Counted from the first letter of the stretch, positions 17,826-27,005 are shown. The stretch is DNA of 64,000 nt from JBMOLL01 sp049325415 (GCA_049325415.1 JBMOLL010000053.1:14187-78186); one strand, 5' to 3'. A program made the numbers and translations. Notes: generated by a model not told the origin, from the sequence alone.

Positions 17826-18572
17826 TCACTCCACATAAATCATCTTCCTCGTCATCCCCCCGTCGATCACGATATTGGTGCCGGTGATAAAATCGTTGCC
17901 GGGTTCCGACAGGTAGAGGCAGGCGCGGGCGATATCGGAGGGCTCACCCACACGTTGTGCCCAGTGCTGCCGGTGGTCGGCTTCCGTAAGCCGGTTCCGG
18001 TCGCCGGTCTCAATCCAGCCCGGACTGATGCAGTTGACCCGGATGTGATCCGGTGCGAACGAAGCGGCCAGGGCATGGGTGAGGGCCAGGATGCCGCCCT
18101 TGCTGGCCGCGTAGGCTTCGGAGTGCGGCTCCGACTGCAGGGCACGGGTGGAGGCGATATTGATGATGGCGCCACCCCCGCCGCTCCGCATCAGCTTTGC
18201 CGCCTCCCTCGAACACAAAAAGACGCTCCGCAGGTTGGTATGGATCACGTTCTCCCATTCCTCCACGCTGAGCTCGTAGGGCGATTTCCAGACCGACAGC
18301 CCGGCGTTGTTTACGAGGACATCGACACGGCCGAAGCGGCGGCCGGCTTTCTCCATAAGGTTCACGATCTGAGCCGGCTCCCGCACGTCGGTGGGTATGA
18401 AGAGGGCCTTCCCCCCTGCCCCGGTGATCTCCTCCTCCGTCGATTTACCGGCCGCGGGATCCCTTTCGGCAATAAGCACCGTGGCACCTTTCTCCGCATA
18501 GGCCAGGGCCACGGCTCTTCCGATGCCCTTTCCGGCACCGGTGATGATGACGATCTGTTGACTTTGACTCAT
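17826..18572 (-). CDS. Short-chain dehydrogenase/reductase (SDR)
   Basis: A 248-aa classical SDR. The start at 18572 (MSQSQQIVIITGAGKGIGRA) is taken because the open frame above it lacks family similarity. It has the TGxxxGIG nucleotide-binding motif, NNAG, the catalytic Ser in IINIAST, YAASK as the YxxxK pair, and the SPGWIETG loop. The substrate cannot be read. There is no co-oriented gene within 100 bp upstream other than the T9SS protein gene, which ends at 18689. A GTTCCC...GGGAAC hairpin (about 18589-18608) lies in its leader. Confidence 0.92.
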   Translation of the reverse strand: MSQSQQIVIITGAGKGIGRAVALAYAEKGATVLIAERDPAAGKSTEEEITGAGGKALFIPTDVREPAQIVNLMEKAGRRFGRVDVLVNNAGLSVWKSPYELSVEEWENVIHTNLRSVFLCSREAAKLMRSGGGGAIINIASTRALQSEPHSEAYAASKGGILALTHALAASFAPDHIRVNCISPGWIETGDRNRLTEADHRQHWAQRVGEPSDIARACLYLSEPGNDFITGTNIVIDGGMTRKMIYVE

Positions 18573-18688
18573 TGGCTGGTGTTTCAGGCGTTCCCCTGCA
18601 GCAGGGAACGGAAGTAAAGATAGGAAAAAGCGGCAAGGAGAGAATGCACCGTCCGGCAGAACGCACTCACGTTGATTGCAACCTGCTT

Positions 18689-20200
18689 TCAATGCTTGAT
18701 GATCAGCCGATGAATAAGCTCCCTTTTGCTTTTAAGTTGCAGGATATAGCTACCCGGCGCCAGGCTGCCGATATCAACCTGGTCCGAAACGTTCTCCCTG
18801 TAAAAAACCCGAATTCCCCGCATATCATATAAAGCGATATCGCCACTATCATCTAATCCCTGAATATGTAAGGTCTGATCAACCGGAACCGGAAAGATCC
18901 TGATTTCCTTTTTAGTGACAAGCAAGGTATCTGAGGGTCCTCCTTCCGAAAGATGAAGCCTTACATGGATCCATTCGTTTGATGAAACACCCGATGGATA
19001 GACAAGATCCACCTCTCCGGATAAGGGAACGCCGCAACGGGGAGCCGCCAGATGCAAATTTGAGTATCGCACCTCATGCCCCGCCAGGTCGAAAAGCCAG
19101 GGGCTTTCAAGTACCAATCCATTTGCATCAGAAGCGGGATATAGTGCAAGCTGAGCCTGGCTGAAAGTGATTAAAAAGAATTTCCCGTCTTCATTCTGGA
19201 TCAGGCGGCAGTTTTTAATTCCTGCTGGCAAATCCGTCGAAATAATAAAATCTTTGCCGTCGTAGATATAATGAGCCAGGCAGATTTTTCCACCCGTACT
19301 TGCCCCGGTGACAGGACAAATGACATGGGTACGATGGTGCGTATCGACATAAAAATCCCCGTTATAATTAAAACTGATATCCGGTTGTGGGTACAGAGGC
19401 TCAGGCTCTTCTTCATGAACCAGGATTTCAGCAAATTCCATATCAGTTATTTGAGGCGAGTACCAGGACTTCACGGCATTAAAACAATAGTCGAAAGAAG
19501 CTGCCGGTTGTTCGTAGCCCAGGTCACTCCAGAGGACATCCCTAAGTGAGGCCATATAGAGGCCATCATCATCCCGGGGAATGAGGTAGGTATAACAGTA
19601 ACGGTAGTCCAGCGGGATTTTTTTCACTGCGCTCCACTCCCCGGTCTGCAGATCCCTGAAGGCTATTTTAAAATAACCGGGTTTCCCCCCTCCGCTGGCC
19701 AGCACAAACAGCCGGCCTGTTTGATCTATCCCGGCACTCAGGTAGGGCCAGTTATCATTCGGATTCCAGTCACCCGGGATCGCAGAAGAGCTAAAATTCC
19801 TACCGGCCGTATCACTTATCCAAATCCTGGGGGAGCCATCCAGCCAGCATACGACAAAAAGTCTGTTATCCGGAGCTATCAGCAACTGTGCAGGTTCACG
19901 CCCTGATTCGCCCTCGGCAATTACTACCCAGTCATCCCCTTCCTTTACGGCAAGCCGGAAGATGCGGTTCAGATCAGATGAGCCTGCAATCGTGTAGACG
20001 GTAAAGATTTCCCCGGAAGTAGATCTGACAATACTGCACTGATGACCGCCCCAGCTATTTGCACCATCGCCGGTAGAAGTGTTATTAGACACGATCCCGG
20101 GAGGATCGATGAATGGAATAGACTGAGCACCAAGGGTCCCGTGCCATCCCATGGGCAGCAACAGGCAAATAAAACATATTCCCGGCAATGCAGATTTCAA
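18689..20200 (-). CDS. T9SS-exported surface protein, unknown function
   Basis: About 503 aa from a TTG start at 20200, which begins a full signal peptide (LKSALPGICFICLLLP... ending LGAQS). The frame stays open upstream into the next gene but gives no sensible sequence, so that part is rejected. The middle has many short repeats with paired Trp and Asp (SPRIWISDTAG, NDNWPYLSAG), like BNR/propeller-type sialidase-like proteins. The last ~75 residues form a type A T9SS sorting domain (IRIFPVPVDQTLHIQ through GSYILQLKS to RLIIKH). Known T9SS biology says it is secreted and anchored or released at the cell surface. Confidence 0.8.
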   Translation of the reverse strand: MKSALPGICFICLLLPMGWHGTLGAQSIPFIDPPGIVSNNTSTGDGANSWGGHQCSIVRSTSGEIFTVYTIAGSSDLNRIFRLAVKEGDDWVVIAEGESGREPAQLLIAPDNRLFVVCWLDGSPRIWISDTAGRNFSSSAIPGDWNPNDNWPYLSAGIDQTGRLFVLASGGGKPGYFKIAFRDLQTGEWSAVKKIPLDYRYCYTYLIPRDDDGLYMASLRDVLWSDLGYEQPAASFDYCFNAVKSWYSPQITDMEFAEILVHEEEPEPLYPQPDISFNYNGDFYVDTHHRTHVICPVTGASTGGKICLAHYIYDGKDFIISTDLPAGIKNCRLIQNEDGKFFLITFSQAQLALYPASDANGLVLESPWLFDLAGHEVRYSNLHLAAPRCGVPLSGEVDLVYPSGVSSNEWIHVRLHLSEGGPSDTLLVTKKEIRIFPVPVDQTLHIQGLDDSGDIALYDMRGIRVFYRENVSDQVDIGSLAPGSYILQLKSKRELIHRLIIKH

Positions 20201-20343
20201 TCTGGTTCGTTCTTGGTTCTCCCCCGTCAAATTACAATGAAATTTTTCAATTACCGGGTTTCCGGTAAAAAAAAGCCGGGAAGCATACACACGGCCGAGA
20301 ATAAAAGGAAGCTGGCAGTGAAATCCCCGGTGCGCCCTGTGAA

Positions 20344-20970
20344 TCAGTAAGAGCTGATGCAGGCATAGCCGCCGATGCGGACATAGCCTGTTTCGCTGCA
20401 ACTGATACAGAACCAGGCCAGGGTGGTGTCGGCCTGATCAACGACCCGGCACAGCAGGTATTTATCCTGTACATTATAAAACAATCCTTCGGTAACTATT
20501 CTCCCGCCCGGCCCCGTTATTTCATCAAATTCTGCGATGCTCTCGTAATAGCTTAACCGGTAGTCCGTGCCCGAACAGTCCCAGTTTTCGCACGACGAAA
20601 AAGCCTGGCCGTACGACAGCGTATCTGGCAGCCCTTCTTCATTCACGCAGATTTCGCAGCCACTGCCGGGAATAACTTTTACGCCGAGATAAAACGTGGT
20701 CTGTGGAAACGTTTCCCAATCGCGATAGGGAGAGGCTGCTAACGACGGCTGAAAAGTAAGATCCGTTTCCTGGTCTCCATTCAGATCAAAACGAAGGGCA
20801 TCGGTCTGGAGGGTCGGTTCCCCGGAGGTATCAAGATATTTCGCCCCGCAATCCACAGATCCCGCGAAGAAAGCGTCAAAACATTCCTGCCGCTCCCGTC
20901 TGCTCAGTTCGGAACAGGAGAACAATAATCCACCAAGCAGGATTACAGTCAGCGCCAGGTCTGTTTTCAT
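20344..20970 (-). CDS. Lipoprotein, unknown function
   Basis: A 208-aa lipoprotein from the ATG at 20970 (signal GGLLFSC, then SELSRRERQE). The mature protein has ten or more Cys after the lipid Cys, spread through the chain (DCGAKY, GCEICVNEEG, CENWDCSG), and a calcium-like FDLNGDQETDL stretch. I do not recognise the family. It starts in a gap of about 220 bp next to the AT-rich region and is the last gene with core-like composition on this side. Confidence 0.7.
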   Translation of the reverse strand: MKTDLALTVILLGGLLFSCSELSRRERQECFDAFFAGSVDCGAKYLDTSGEPTLQTDALRFDLNGDQETDLTFQPSLAASPYRDWETFPQTTFYLGVKVIPGSGCEICVNEEGLPDTLSYGQAFSSCENWDCSGTDYRLSYYESIAEFDEITGPGGRIVTEGLFYNVQDKYLLCRVVDQADTTLAWFCISCSETGYVRIGGYACISSY

Positions 20971-21192
20971 ATTTCTGGTCGGGTTTATGTGTTTATTGCT
21001 TGCACGCATAATTCTCAATCCGAAAATAAAGATAACAGATCATTGAATACTATCTACCGATTTTACAATTTATTGAGATAAGCAGTTCGCATGGATAAAT
21101 GCCGGAATTGTATTACAACCCCTCACTGTTTCGATTGCTATCGGAATTCAGGCCGCTCAGCGTCCTGTTTATTAGTTACTGTAAATTATTTA

Positions 21193-21819
21193 TTATCTGC
21201 AGTTTAAATTATAGTATCTAACCATCGATTCCAAATCATTTTTGCGAAATTCTTTACTTTCAATTTTTTCTACAAGTGAAGGACAATCGCTGAAATAATC
21301 AATCATATCTTTTTTAAATGACAATCCTACAGGTCTCATTAATTCTCCATTTTCTTTTTGTAAAATATATTTCTCAACGCTATAGGAATATCCACCGGTA
21401 CTCATCCCTGTGAAAGAATTGTATGTTCCGCCCGAATGTTGTGTATAATAATAACTGAACAATTTTAGTTTGCCATCCATTTCCAATTTGAGAAAGATAT
21501 TTGTGCTCATTGAAAAAATATTCCCTAATCCGATCGAATTAAACCTTGATAGCATCCGTACATTTTCATATTCATATTTGAACTGTATCTCTTTTGCATT
21601 ATCTAGTTTAAGTACGATTTTTCTCCCGGCTGAATCAAAATATTTTACCTTATACTGTAATTTCTCATAGTTTGGCTCCTGTGTGAAAAAATTTATCGGA
21701 ATATTAAAAGTCACATCAATTGTATCATCCGCAAAAAATATTTTGCCTTCAATCTTCTTAGCTTCAAGTTTGAAAGTCAAGACTAATCCAATTGTAATCA
21801 GAATAACTATTTTTTTCAT
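21193..21819 (-). CDS. Hypothetical secreted protein of the AT-rich cassette region
   Basis: A 208-aa protein with a signal peptide (MKKIVILITIGLVLTFKLEA). The mature part is beta-rich, with FFADDTIDVTFNIP, a Tyr-rich middle (YYYTQHSGGTYNSF) and a helical C-terminus containing DYFSDCPSLVEKIES. I know no function. The gene is AT-rich compared with those before 21 kb. Its upstream side faces the first 127-bp palindrome (21876-22002), so it looks like a single-gene cassette. Confidence 0.7.
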   Translation of the reverse strand: MKKIVILITIGLVLTFKLEAKKIEGKIFFADDTIDVTFNIPINFFTQEPNYEKLQYKVKYFDSAGRKIVLKLDNAKEIQFKYEYENVRMLSRFNSIGLGNIFSMSTNIFLKLEMDGKLKLFSYYYTQHSGGTYNSFTGMSTGGYSYSVEKYILQKENGELMRPVGLSFKKDMIDYFSDCPSLVEKIESKEFRKNDLESMVRYYNLNCR

Positions 21820-21875
21820 GTATAGAAATTTAAAGTGTTAATTTTGAATGCTTTGGGATGTCCTTTTATGGTGGT

Positions 21876-22002
21876 TAACGGTCTGCCAATATGGGTAGGC
21901 GTGGTTCTCGGAGCTCGTTCGTATCCACCGTGGAAAACGCTGAAATGGAGGTGGAACATTGAATGCGACCACTAGCTCCAGCCTTACCTATATTGGCTGT
22001 TA
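21876..22002. repeat. attC-like imperfect palindrome E1 (127 bp)
   Basis: It starts with TAAC and ends with GTTA. Next to these ends, GCCAATATGGGTAGGC on the left pairs with GCCTTACCTATATTGGC on the right, and weaker pairing continues inward (CGTTCGTATCCACC with GGTGGAACATTGAATG). The form (TAAC, long imperfect inverted repeat, GTTA, 127 bp) is that of an integron-type recombination site, but the outer core bases do not match the canonical GTTRRRY consensus. Confidence 0.65.
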
Positions 22003-22017
22003 TCGGCTGGCAATCAT

Positions 22018-22830
22018 TCATTTATGTATTTTGTTTTTAATTTCTATCCACCGTTTTGTCCCAATCTCACTTATTTGTCTTTTTTTGGCAAAATCAAATT
22101 CAATCCATGCTTTATGTGGATTTTCAGGAATTAATTTACCGTTTTTTATTTTGTCTTTAAGTGTATTATATGCTTCATGAAATCGCTTGTCATTCTTTGC
22201 AATATCATAAAATGACAAAACATAAACATAGTAAAACAGATTATATCGTAAAAATGGGTACTCTATTTTCATAAAAGTTGAACCAATCCCGAAGTTACAT
22301 GGGCCAATCGGCTGGCGAATTTCCCAATGTTGCAATAAAAAATCTACTCCTTTATTCAATTTGTCTATGTCGTCAGCAGAATTATCTCTAAATCGAAAAG
22401 CATCCAATACATATAAAGTTGTTCCAGGGTTGCTTGCATCAGTCAGTGGAGATTTTCCAAGTTTTACAGTCGCACATCTCCAACCACCATCATTCCATTG
22501 AGTGTCAAGCATCCATTTGTAGCTTGTCTCAATCCTTATATCATTTTTTAAACCAAGTCTCCCTAATCCTGCTATTATCCGAGCTGTCAAACAAGGAAGT
22601 TTTGAGCTTTTGGGTGAATATTTAAAACAACCTTCCGGAGTTTGGTACGAGAAGATAAAATCAACGGTATCTGCAATCTCTGAATTATCATTAATCGAAT
22701 AACCAATCTCTCCAAGAACTGATAAAGTATCAATGGTCGAAAATCCAAAGGGAGCGTGAATGTCTCCATCTGCTCTTGACCAAAATTGTCCACCATTATC
22801 GTTTTGTCTTTGTAATATTTTCTCAATCAT
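22018..22830 (-). CDS. Terpene-cyclase/prenyltransferase-fold protein, cassette copy
   Basis: A 270-aa all-helical protein of the (alpha/alpha)6-barrel kind. It has QxxDGG-type repeats (QRQNDNGGQFW, DTQWNDGGWRC) and LARI-like helices. It is clearly homologous to the 274-aa protein at 35985-36809: both have NPGTTL..LDAFRF/Y, PxGPCxxGxGSxFMKxExPF and FRYNLFYYVYxLSFY in the same order. The catalytic DxDD of squalene cyclases is not seen, so an enzymatic role is open. It lies between palindrome E1 and a TTGCCGCTAAC boundary motif, so it seems to be carried as a cassette. Confidence 0.75.
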   Translation of the reverse strand: MIEKILQRQNDNGGQFWSRADGDIHAPFGFSTIDTLSVLGEIGYSINDNSEIADTVDFIFSYQTPEGCFKYSPKSSKLPCLTARIIAGLGRLGLKNDIRIETSYKWMLDTQWNDGGWRCATVKLGKSPLTDASNPGTTLYVLDAFRFRDNSADDIDKLNKGVDFLLQHWEIRQPIGPCNFGIGSTFMKIEYPFLRYNLFYYVYVLSFYDIAKNDKRFHEAYNTLKDKIKNGKLIPENPHKAWIEFDFAKKRQISEIGTKRWIEIKNKIHK

Positions 22831-22865
22831 TAGCTTGTTGTCATTATTGCAGGGTGTCCGTTTTG

Positions 22866-23045
22866 CTTGCCGCTAACTCCTTTATATGATCTCACCCCCC
22901 CTCCCACCTGCACCTCTCTCCCCCTCGCCGAGGTGATATTGAGTGCCTCATTCTCTTAACTGGCTTTTACCGGGTTGAGACCGCAATACAAGTTAACCTT
23001 TAAGGGAAATATAAACAAGACTTTGCAGTAAAATATACGGGCGGA
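22866..23045. repeat. Dispersed repeat R, copy 1
   Basis: It starts after a TTGCCGCTAAC motif with ctttatatgatctcaccccc and continues through gatattgagtgcctc, ttttaccgggttgagaccgc and aatacaagttaa to aaatataaacaag. It matches copy 2 at about 26545-26690 closely and copy 3 at about 30307-30455 loosely. The rest of the gap up to 23232 shows no gene. Confidence 0.85.
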
Positions 23046-23232
23046 ACGGCTGGCGATTCCGGGCTAAACGCCTTTTGAACCCACCTGGTAAAGGACAATA
23101 ACGAAGGTAACAAACTGTATAGCTGAAAATACCCCCCAGGCCAGCATTTTTTGCCAGGCTATTTTCTGCCCCGGGTTTAGTAATTGTTATACCATAATGC
23201 AAATACCAACATTTAATCGTCTGCAGTACCGG

Positions 23233-24030
23233 TTACCGGTAGCTGGATTCTTTCGTGTCTTCATTTACAAATTTCAACCGAATCCCGATACCTTTATGCT
23301 TTGTGAGCTCTTTCAGACGACTCCTTTCGTACCATTTCAGATCACGGTATTCCTTTTGAAAATGAATAAAGGACAGATCATTTAAATATCGTTCATATTC
23401 CACATAATAACTGTCCAGCAAGCTGATGAGATCCTGATAATTGTTTTTGCTGTTGAGCCGGATCTGCAGGTACAAGGAATCAGATCCGATGATCGCTCCC
23501 AGTTTTTCCTGTAAAGCCTTGCCGCTGTATACAGAGTCATCAATGAATATGCTTTGACCACAGATTGTAAAGTCCAGTATATCCGGGCTTAAGGTATCAA
23601 ACTTAAAAAAAAAGGAGGGCAACTCCAGAGGCGGAAGAGTATATACAATGCCGGCACTGTCGTCAATTTCGTTTGTCAGAAAGACTATCCCCGGAAATCC
23701 TCCATCCCTGAAGGCGTTGAGAATGGAATCGATGGTGGCATAATTCACTGATTTCGGACAAATAAAAGCTATCCTGAAAAAGTTACTTCCATTATAGCAT
23801 TCGATGTAGTTAAAAATGTCGGCGCGAAAACTTTTTAAATCCTTAATTTCTTTACCGTTACAACTTAATCTCCCGTTTTCGTATTTCACGAAGGCATATC
23901 GCAGCGAGAGATATGATCCAATCCTTTCGGCATGTGCGGAAGATGGCAATTCCAGGCTTTTCTTACACGAAACAGAAATAATCAGCAAAAGGATCATCAG
24001 AACTGCCAGAGATCTATTCGTTGTTTTCAT
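23233..24030 (-). CDS. Lipoprotein with two ExbD/TolR-like periplasmic repeats
   Basis: A 265-aa lipoprotein (signal LLLIISVSC, then KKSLELP). The C-terminal half has the ExbD/TolR periplasmic pattern: TICGQSIFIDDSVYSGKALQEK, where a strand-turn-strand gives 'I.idd..v....L...L', then SDSLYLQIRLNSKNNYQDLISLLD. The first half (KEIKDLKSFRADIFNYIEC, then ATIDSILNAFRDGGF) looks like a degenerate second copy. It lacks the N-terminal transmembrane Asp helix of real ExbD. The resemblance is read by eye and could be mistaken. No ExbB-like gene is near. Confidence 0.5.
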   Translation of the reverse strand: MKTTNRSLAVLMILLLIISVSCKKSLELPSSAHAERIGSYLSLRYAFVKYENGRLSCNGKEIKDLKSFRADIFNYIECYNGSNFFRIAFICPKSVNYATIDSILNAFRDGGFPGIVFLTNEIDDSAGIVYTLPPLELPSFFFKFDTLSPDILDFTICGQSIFIDDSVYSGKALQEKLGAIIGSDSLYLQIRLNSKNNYQDLISLLDSYYVEYERYLNDLSFIHFQKEYRDLKWYERSRLKELTKHKGIGIRLKFVNEDTKESSYR

Positions 24031-24053
24031 ATGCCGGGCGGTTTACTTTTTTA

Positions 24054-24216
24054 ATAATCTCCTCCCCACCTAACTCCCCAAGGAATTTTAATATTTCATC
24101 GAATGCCATGTTGCGGGATGAGTTGGGGCGTACCTTTTCATACCCATGTCTGTTTCATTATATGTACGAAATTTCATTATAGACTGTAAACCAGCATTGA
24201 ACAGGACAATTTATTA
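24054..24216. repeat. Direct repeat D, left copy (flanks the toxin-antitoxin genes)
   Basis: About 160 bp, starting with ctcc(t)ccccacctaactcccc and containing atatttcatcgaatg, gcgggatgagttgggg, ccttttcatacccatgtctg and atttcattatagac. The second copy is at 24756-24917, about 702 bp away in the same orientation, with only scattered differences. Confidence 0.9.
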
Positions 24217-24231
24217 TTCCCGGTGGTTAAT

Positions 24232-24537
24232 TTATTTCTTCAAAGCTTTGGAATTTGAAAGAAGCCGTGAGCTATGATGAACTGTTAGAATATGAATCGA
24301 ATTCTCGTCAACAATTCTATATACTATCCTGTAACTCCCTCTGATTATTTGACGGAATGCTTCATCCTCAAATTCAGGAACCATAGGCCCTGCTTTTGGA
24401 TGTTCTTCAAGAATATCAACACTTTCGAAAAGTTCAAGAACAGTTATCTCTGCATAACGCACAGAATCTTTAGCGATATAATCACCAATATCATTTAAAT
24501 CATTGATAGCGTTGTCGGTCCAGACTATTTTAACCAT
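24232..24537 (-). CDS. RelE/ParE family toxin
   Basis: A 101-aa protein of ParE/RelE size. It has WTDNAINDLNDIGDYIAKDS at the N-terminus, the HPKAGPMVPEF loop, and the C-terminal strands RQIIRGSYRIVYRIVDE with ILTVHHSSRLL, which are typical of ParE-like toxins. It overlaps the upstream antitoxin gene by 13 bp. ParE-type members poison gyrase and RelE-type members cleave mRNA. The RxxxxxYRIxYRI and HSSR pattern fits the ParE side, but the target is not provable here. Confidence 0.9.
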   Translation of the reverse strand: MVKIVWTDNAINDLNDIGDYIAKDSVRYAEITVLELFESVDILEEHPKAGPMVPEFEDEAFRQIIRGSYRIVYRIVDENSIHILTVHHSSRLLSNSKALKK

Positions 24538-24713
24538 TTTCCAAGCTTTTGTTTAGCTTCTTCCTTGGTATTTGTATTTCCATTTAATGAATCCGACAAA
24601 CCTTTTTGGACTTTTTCAACAAAGATAATATGGTCAATTACCTGATCAATTGTAAGATTTTCAGGTAGTTTATCCATGGAATTTATCAATTGAGTCTTTG
24701 TAATCATTGTCAT
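24525..24713 (-). CDS. Antitoxin of the ParE/RelE pair
   Basis: A 62-aa, mostly helical protein (MTMITKTQLINSMDKLPENLTIDQVIDHIIFVEKV...). Its place and 13-bp overlap with the toxin gene mark it as the antitoxin. Its middle (LTIDQVIDHIIFVEKVQKGL) is shared by small antitoxins partnered with such toxins in Bacteroidota. No clear ribbon-helix-helix motif is visible, so how it autoregulates is unknown. Confidence 0.8.
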   Translation of the reverse strand: MTMITKTQLINSMDKLPENLTIDQVIDHIIFVEKVQKGLSDSLNGNTNTKEEAKQKLGKWLK

Positions 24714-24755
24714 TGTGTTTCCTCAAATATACAAAATCAACGACTTAATATCAAA

Positions 24756-24917
24756 GAACTCCTACCCACCTAACTCCCCCTGGAATATTAATATTTCATC
24801 GAATGACATTTTGCGGGATGAGTTGGGGCTTACCTTTTCATACCCATGTCTGTTTCATTAAAAGAACAAAATTTCATTATAGACCGTACACCGGCATTGC
24901 ACAGGACCAATTGTTAT
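24756..24917. repeat. Direct repeat D, right copy
   Basis: Second copy of the 160-bp repeat at 24054-24216, same orientation. The two copies enclose exactly the toxin-antitoxin pair, so recombination between them would delete it or circularise it. Confidence 0.9.
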
Positions 24918-24940
24918 CGGCAGGCGTTTGAACTCCGGGA

Positions 24941-25354
24941 TCATTCAATTAAGACCTTGTGTTCAATGATTGAACTATCCCTGCTAATAAAATTCAGTGA
25001 GTATTGACCTTTCACCCATGTTTTAAATTCATATGATAATACTTTTACAGTTGGAACTGTTAAACATATTGTCTCTTCTTCCAATGCTCCAAATGCTTTT
25101 ATATTAACTGTTTTGCCATTGGTTACTACCATAAAATCAGTGATATAATTGCAATCATTTGGTACCGGACAATAAACATCGAATGAAATTACTTTGCCTG
25201 TAGTACCCGTTGAATCTCCAATTACTTTACTGATATACCATTGATCGAGTCCTATAGGAATTTCGCTTGAATATTTATCACACCCAAAACTAAAAAGCAA
25301 TATTACAATTAAGCTAAACAGGGGGCTGAAAATTTGCATTTTAATCGTTTTCAT
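24941..25354 (-). CDS. Small lipoprotein, cassette region
   Basis: A 137-aa lipoprotein (signal LLFSFGC, then DKYSSEIPIG). The mature part is beta-rich with two Cys pairs (SFDVYCPVPNDCNYI) and looks like an immunoglobulin-like or stalk fold (VLSYEFKTWVKGQYSLNFIS). No family is recognised. It lies between repeat D and palindrome E2 as a single-gene unit. Confidence 0.65.
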   Translation of the reverse strand: MKTIKMQIFSPLFSLIVILLFSFGCDKYSSEIPIGLDQWYISKVIGDSTGTTGKVISFDVYCPVPNDCNYITDFMVVTNGKTVNIKAFGALEEETICLTVPTVKVLSYEFKTWVKGQYSLNFISRDSSIIEHKVLIE

Positions 25355-25396
25355 ACTTATGTAACTTAATTCGTAATGGTATCAATCGCTTACCGC

Positions 25397-25522
25397 TAAC
25401 GGTCCGACGGTATGGACTGCGCCGACCGTTGAAGCATTATACTTTTGTATTTAGGGTTATATATAAATATACGATTTACTTTCTTTTTATCGGTAAAACA
25501 GGCGTTGGCTATACCGTGCTTA
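25397..25522. repeat. attC-like imperfect palindrome E2 (126 bp)
   Basis: The left end reads CCGCTAACGGTCCGACGGTATGG and the right end GCTATACCGTGCTTAGG. The arms pair through ACGGTAT/ATACCGT and GCGCC/GGCG, and the length is nearly the same as E1. The centre is AT-rich and not paired. It separates the lipoprotein and LRR genes. Confidence 0.6.
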
Positions 25523-25533
25523 GGTTCTGAAAA

Positions 25534-26469
25534 TTAATTGCATATTACAAAACTGAAATCAGCCAAATTGTTATCAACTTCTACACTTGAAGGAAAAGGC
25601 AATTCCCATACACATATAGTTACAAGACTCGGCAAGAAATAAAGTGATAATTTCTCGAGATCTCTGCTCTGCGAGATATCTATTTCGTTAACATCAAAAT
25701 ATGAAACAGTCAATTCTTTTAATTCACTACAATTCGACAAATCCAATTCGGTGATATTGACCTGTGTGCCACCTACTAATAATTCCTTTAAATGAATATT
25801 CCTTGAGAAATCAATATTTGTAAGTGGAGCACCTATCTTTAGGATTTCTAAATTGATATTATTCGTAATATCCAATTCAGTTAATGCATAAGTCAACATT
25901 TCAAAACTATACAAGTTTATATTTGTCGAGAGATCAATGTTGGTAATATTTGTAAATCCGATGTTTAGATCTCGCAGATTCTTCAAGCCAATAATATTAA
26001 GTGTATCAATCTCATTCAAACAACAATTTATATATTCCAATTTGATATTATGAGATAGATCAATTGTCCCTTTTATACCACTGTCATAACACTTTAAATA
26101 TTTCAACTTGGGATTACTACTTAAATCTAAAGGTCCATTGATCTTATTATTACTGCAATCAAGGAAGACTAGGTTAACAAAGGCCTCAATGCCTGTCAAA
26201 TCTTCAATTTTACCGAAGTTAGAAAGTACATTTTGGTGATCGAAAAGATTCAAACTGTCAACTACTTCTGCTTCCTGGAAACTGATTTCACAATCGCAAT
26301 CTGAATCGTATCCAGCTGCAATCAGTTTTTCTTTAAAATTTGCATCTGGTATTGGCACATGGTATCCAGGGATAAATACAGTTCCTTCGGTGCATTTCTC
26401 TTCTAATTTCTCGCAAGAAATTATAGATAACAAAATGAAGATTATGTATGTACGAACCTTAATTCTCAT
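25534..26469 (-). CDS. Leucine-rich-repeat lipoprotein
   Basis: A 311-aa lipoprotein (signal ending LLSIISC). After the Cys comes the Bacteroidota LRR lead-in VPIPDANFKEKLIAAGYDSDCDCEIS, then about eight repeats of 21-23 residues of the L..LDxSxNxxL type (LVFLDCSNNKINGPLDL, LKYLKCYDSGIKGTIDLS, and so on), many with NI.L.. variants. Such proteins are surface-exposed binding proteins. The partner is unknown. The gene is AT-rich and lies between palindrome E2 and repeat R copy 2. Confidence 0.88.
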   Translation of the reverse strand: MRIKVRTYIIFILLSIISCEKLEEKCTEGTVFIPGYHVPIPDANFKEKLIAAGYDSDCDCEISFQEAEVVDSLNLFDHQNVLSNFGKIEDLTGIEAFVNLVFLDCSNNKINGPLDLSSNPKLKYLKCYDSGIKGTIDLSHNIKLEYINCCLNEIDTLNIIGLKNLRDLNIGFTNITNIDLSTNINLYSFEMLTYALTELDITNNINLEILKIGAPLTNIDFSRNIHLKELLVGGTQVNITELDLSNCSELKELTVSYFDVNEIDISQSRDLEKLSLYFLPSLVTICVWELPFPSSVEVDNNLADFSFVICN

Positions 26470-27004
26470 TGTTGGGTTTTATGAATTAACGAACTTTTAG
26501 TTTTTTATATTGAACGAACTGGTGTGCAATTTTTTGAACCTAACCTATTTATATGATCTCACCCCCTTCCCACCTGCATCGCTATCCCCCTCGACGGGGC
26601 GATATTGAGTGCCTCCTTCTCTCAACTGACTTTTACCGGGTTGAGACCGCAATACAAGTTAATCTTTAAGGGAAATATAAACAAGCCTTCCCGGGAAAAA
26701 CTGCAGGAGGCGATGCGGGGGATTACGGGGAGGGACAGGAGGGAGGGGGCGGTTCTGACCAGCCAAAATCCAGAGAATGCAGGATTTACCCCAATACACC
26801 CTGGATTAGTTTTGATTTTTACAAAACACGGGAGGCCGAAGGCCTACAGACAGCAGAGGAGAAAAATAAAATGAGTACACTCCAGGTAATCCGGAATAAA
26901 TTAACCGGGAGAGCTTTTGCTGTTGGTAAACGCCAGACCCCTTATGTCGGTCTGAGTAAATTTGCAGCATAATTTTTTCTAAAAAATTTGGTTTTGCCAT
27001 AGAA
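26470..27004. repeat. Gap with dispersed repeat R, copy 2
   Basis: Repeat R copy 2 runs from about 26545 to 26690 (tttatatgatctcacccc to aaatataaacaag). The remaining ~300 bp up to 27004 is less AT-rich, and its open frames have no coding look. No gene is called. Confidence 0.75.
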
Positions 27005-27005
27005 C

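Noticed and set aside
26605..26874. 89-codon plus-strand frame in the gap
   Set aside because: It starts inside repeat R and has no domain. It is probably chance.
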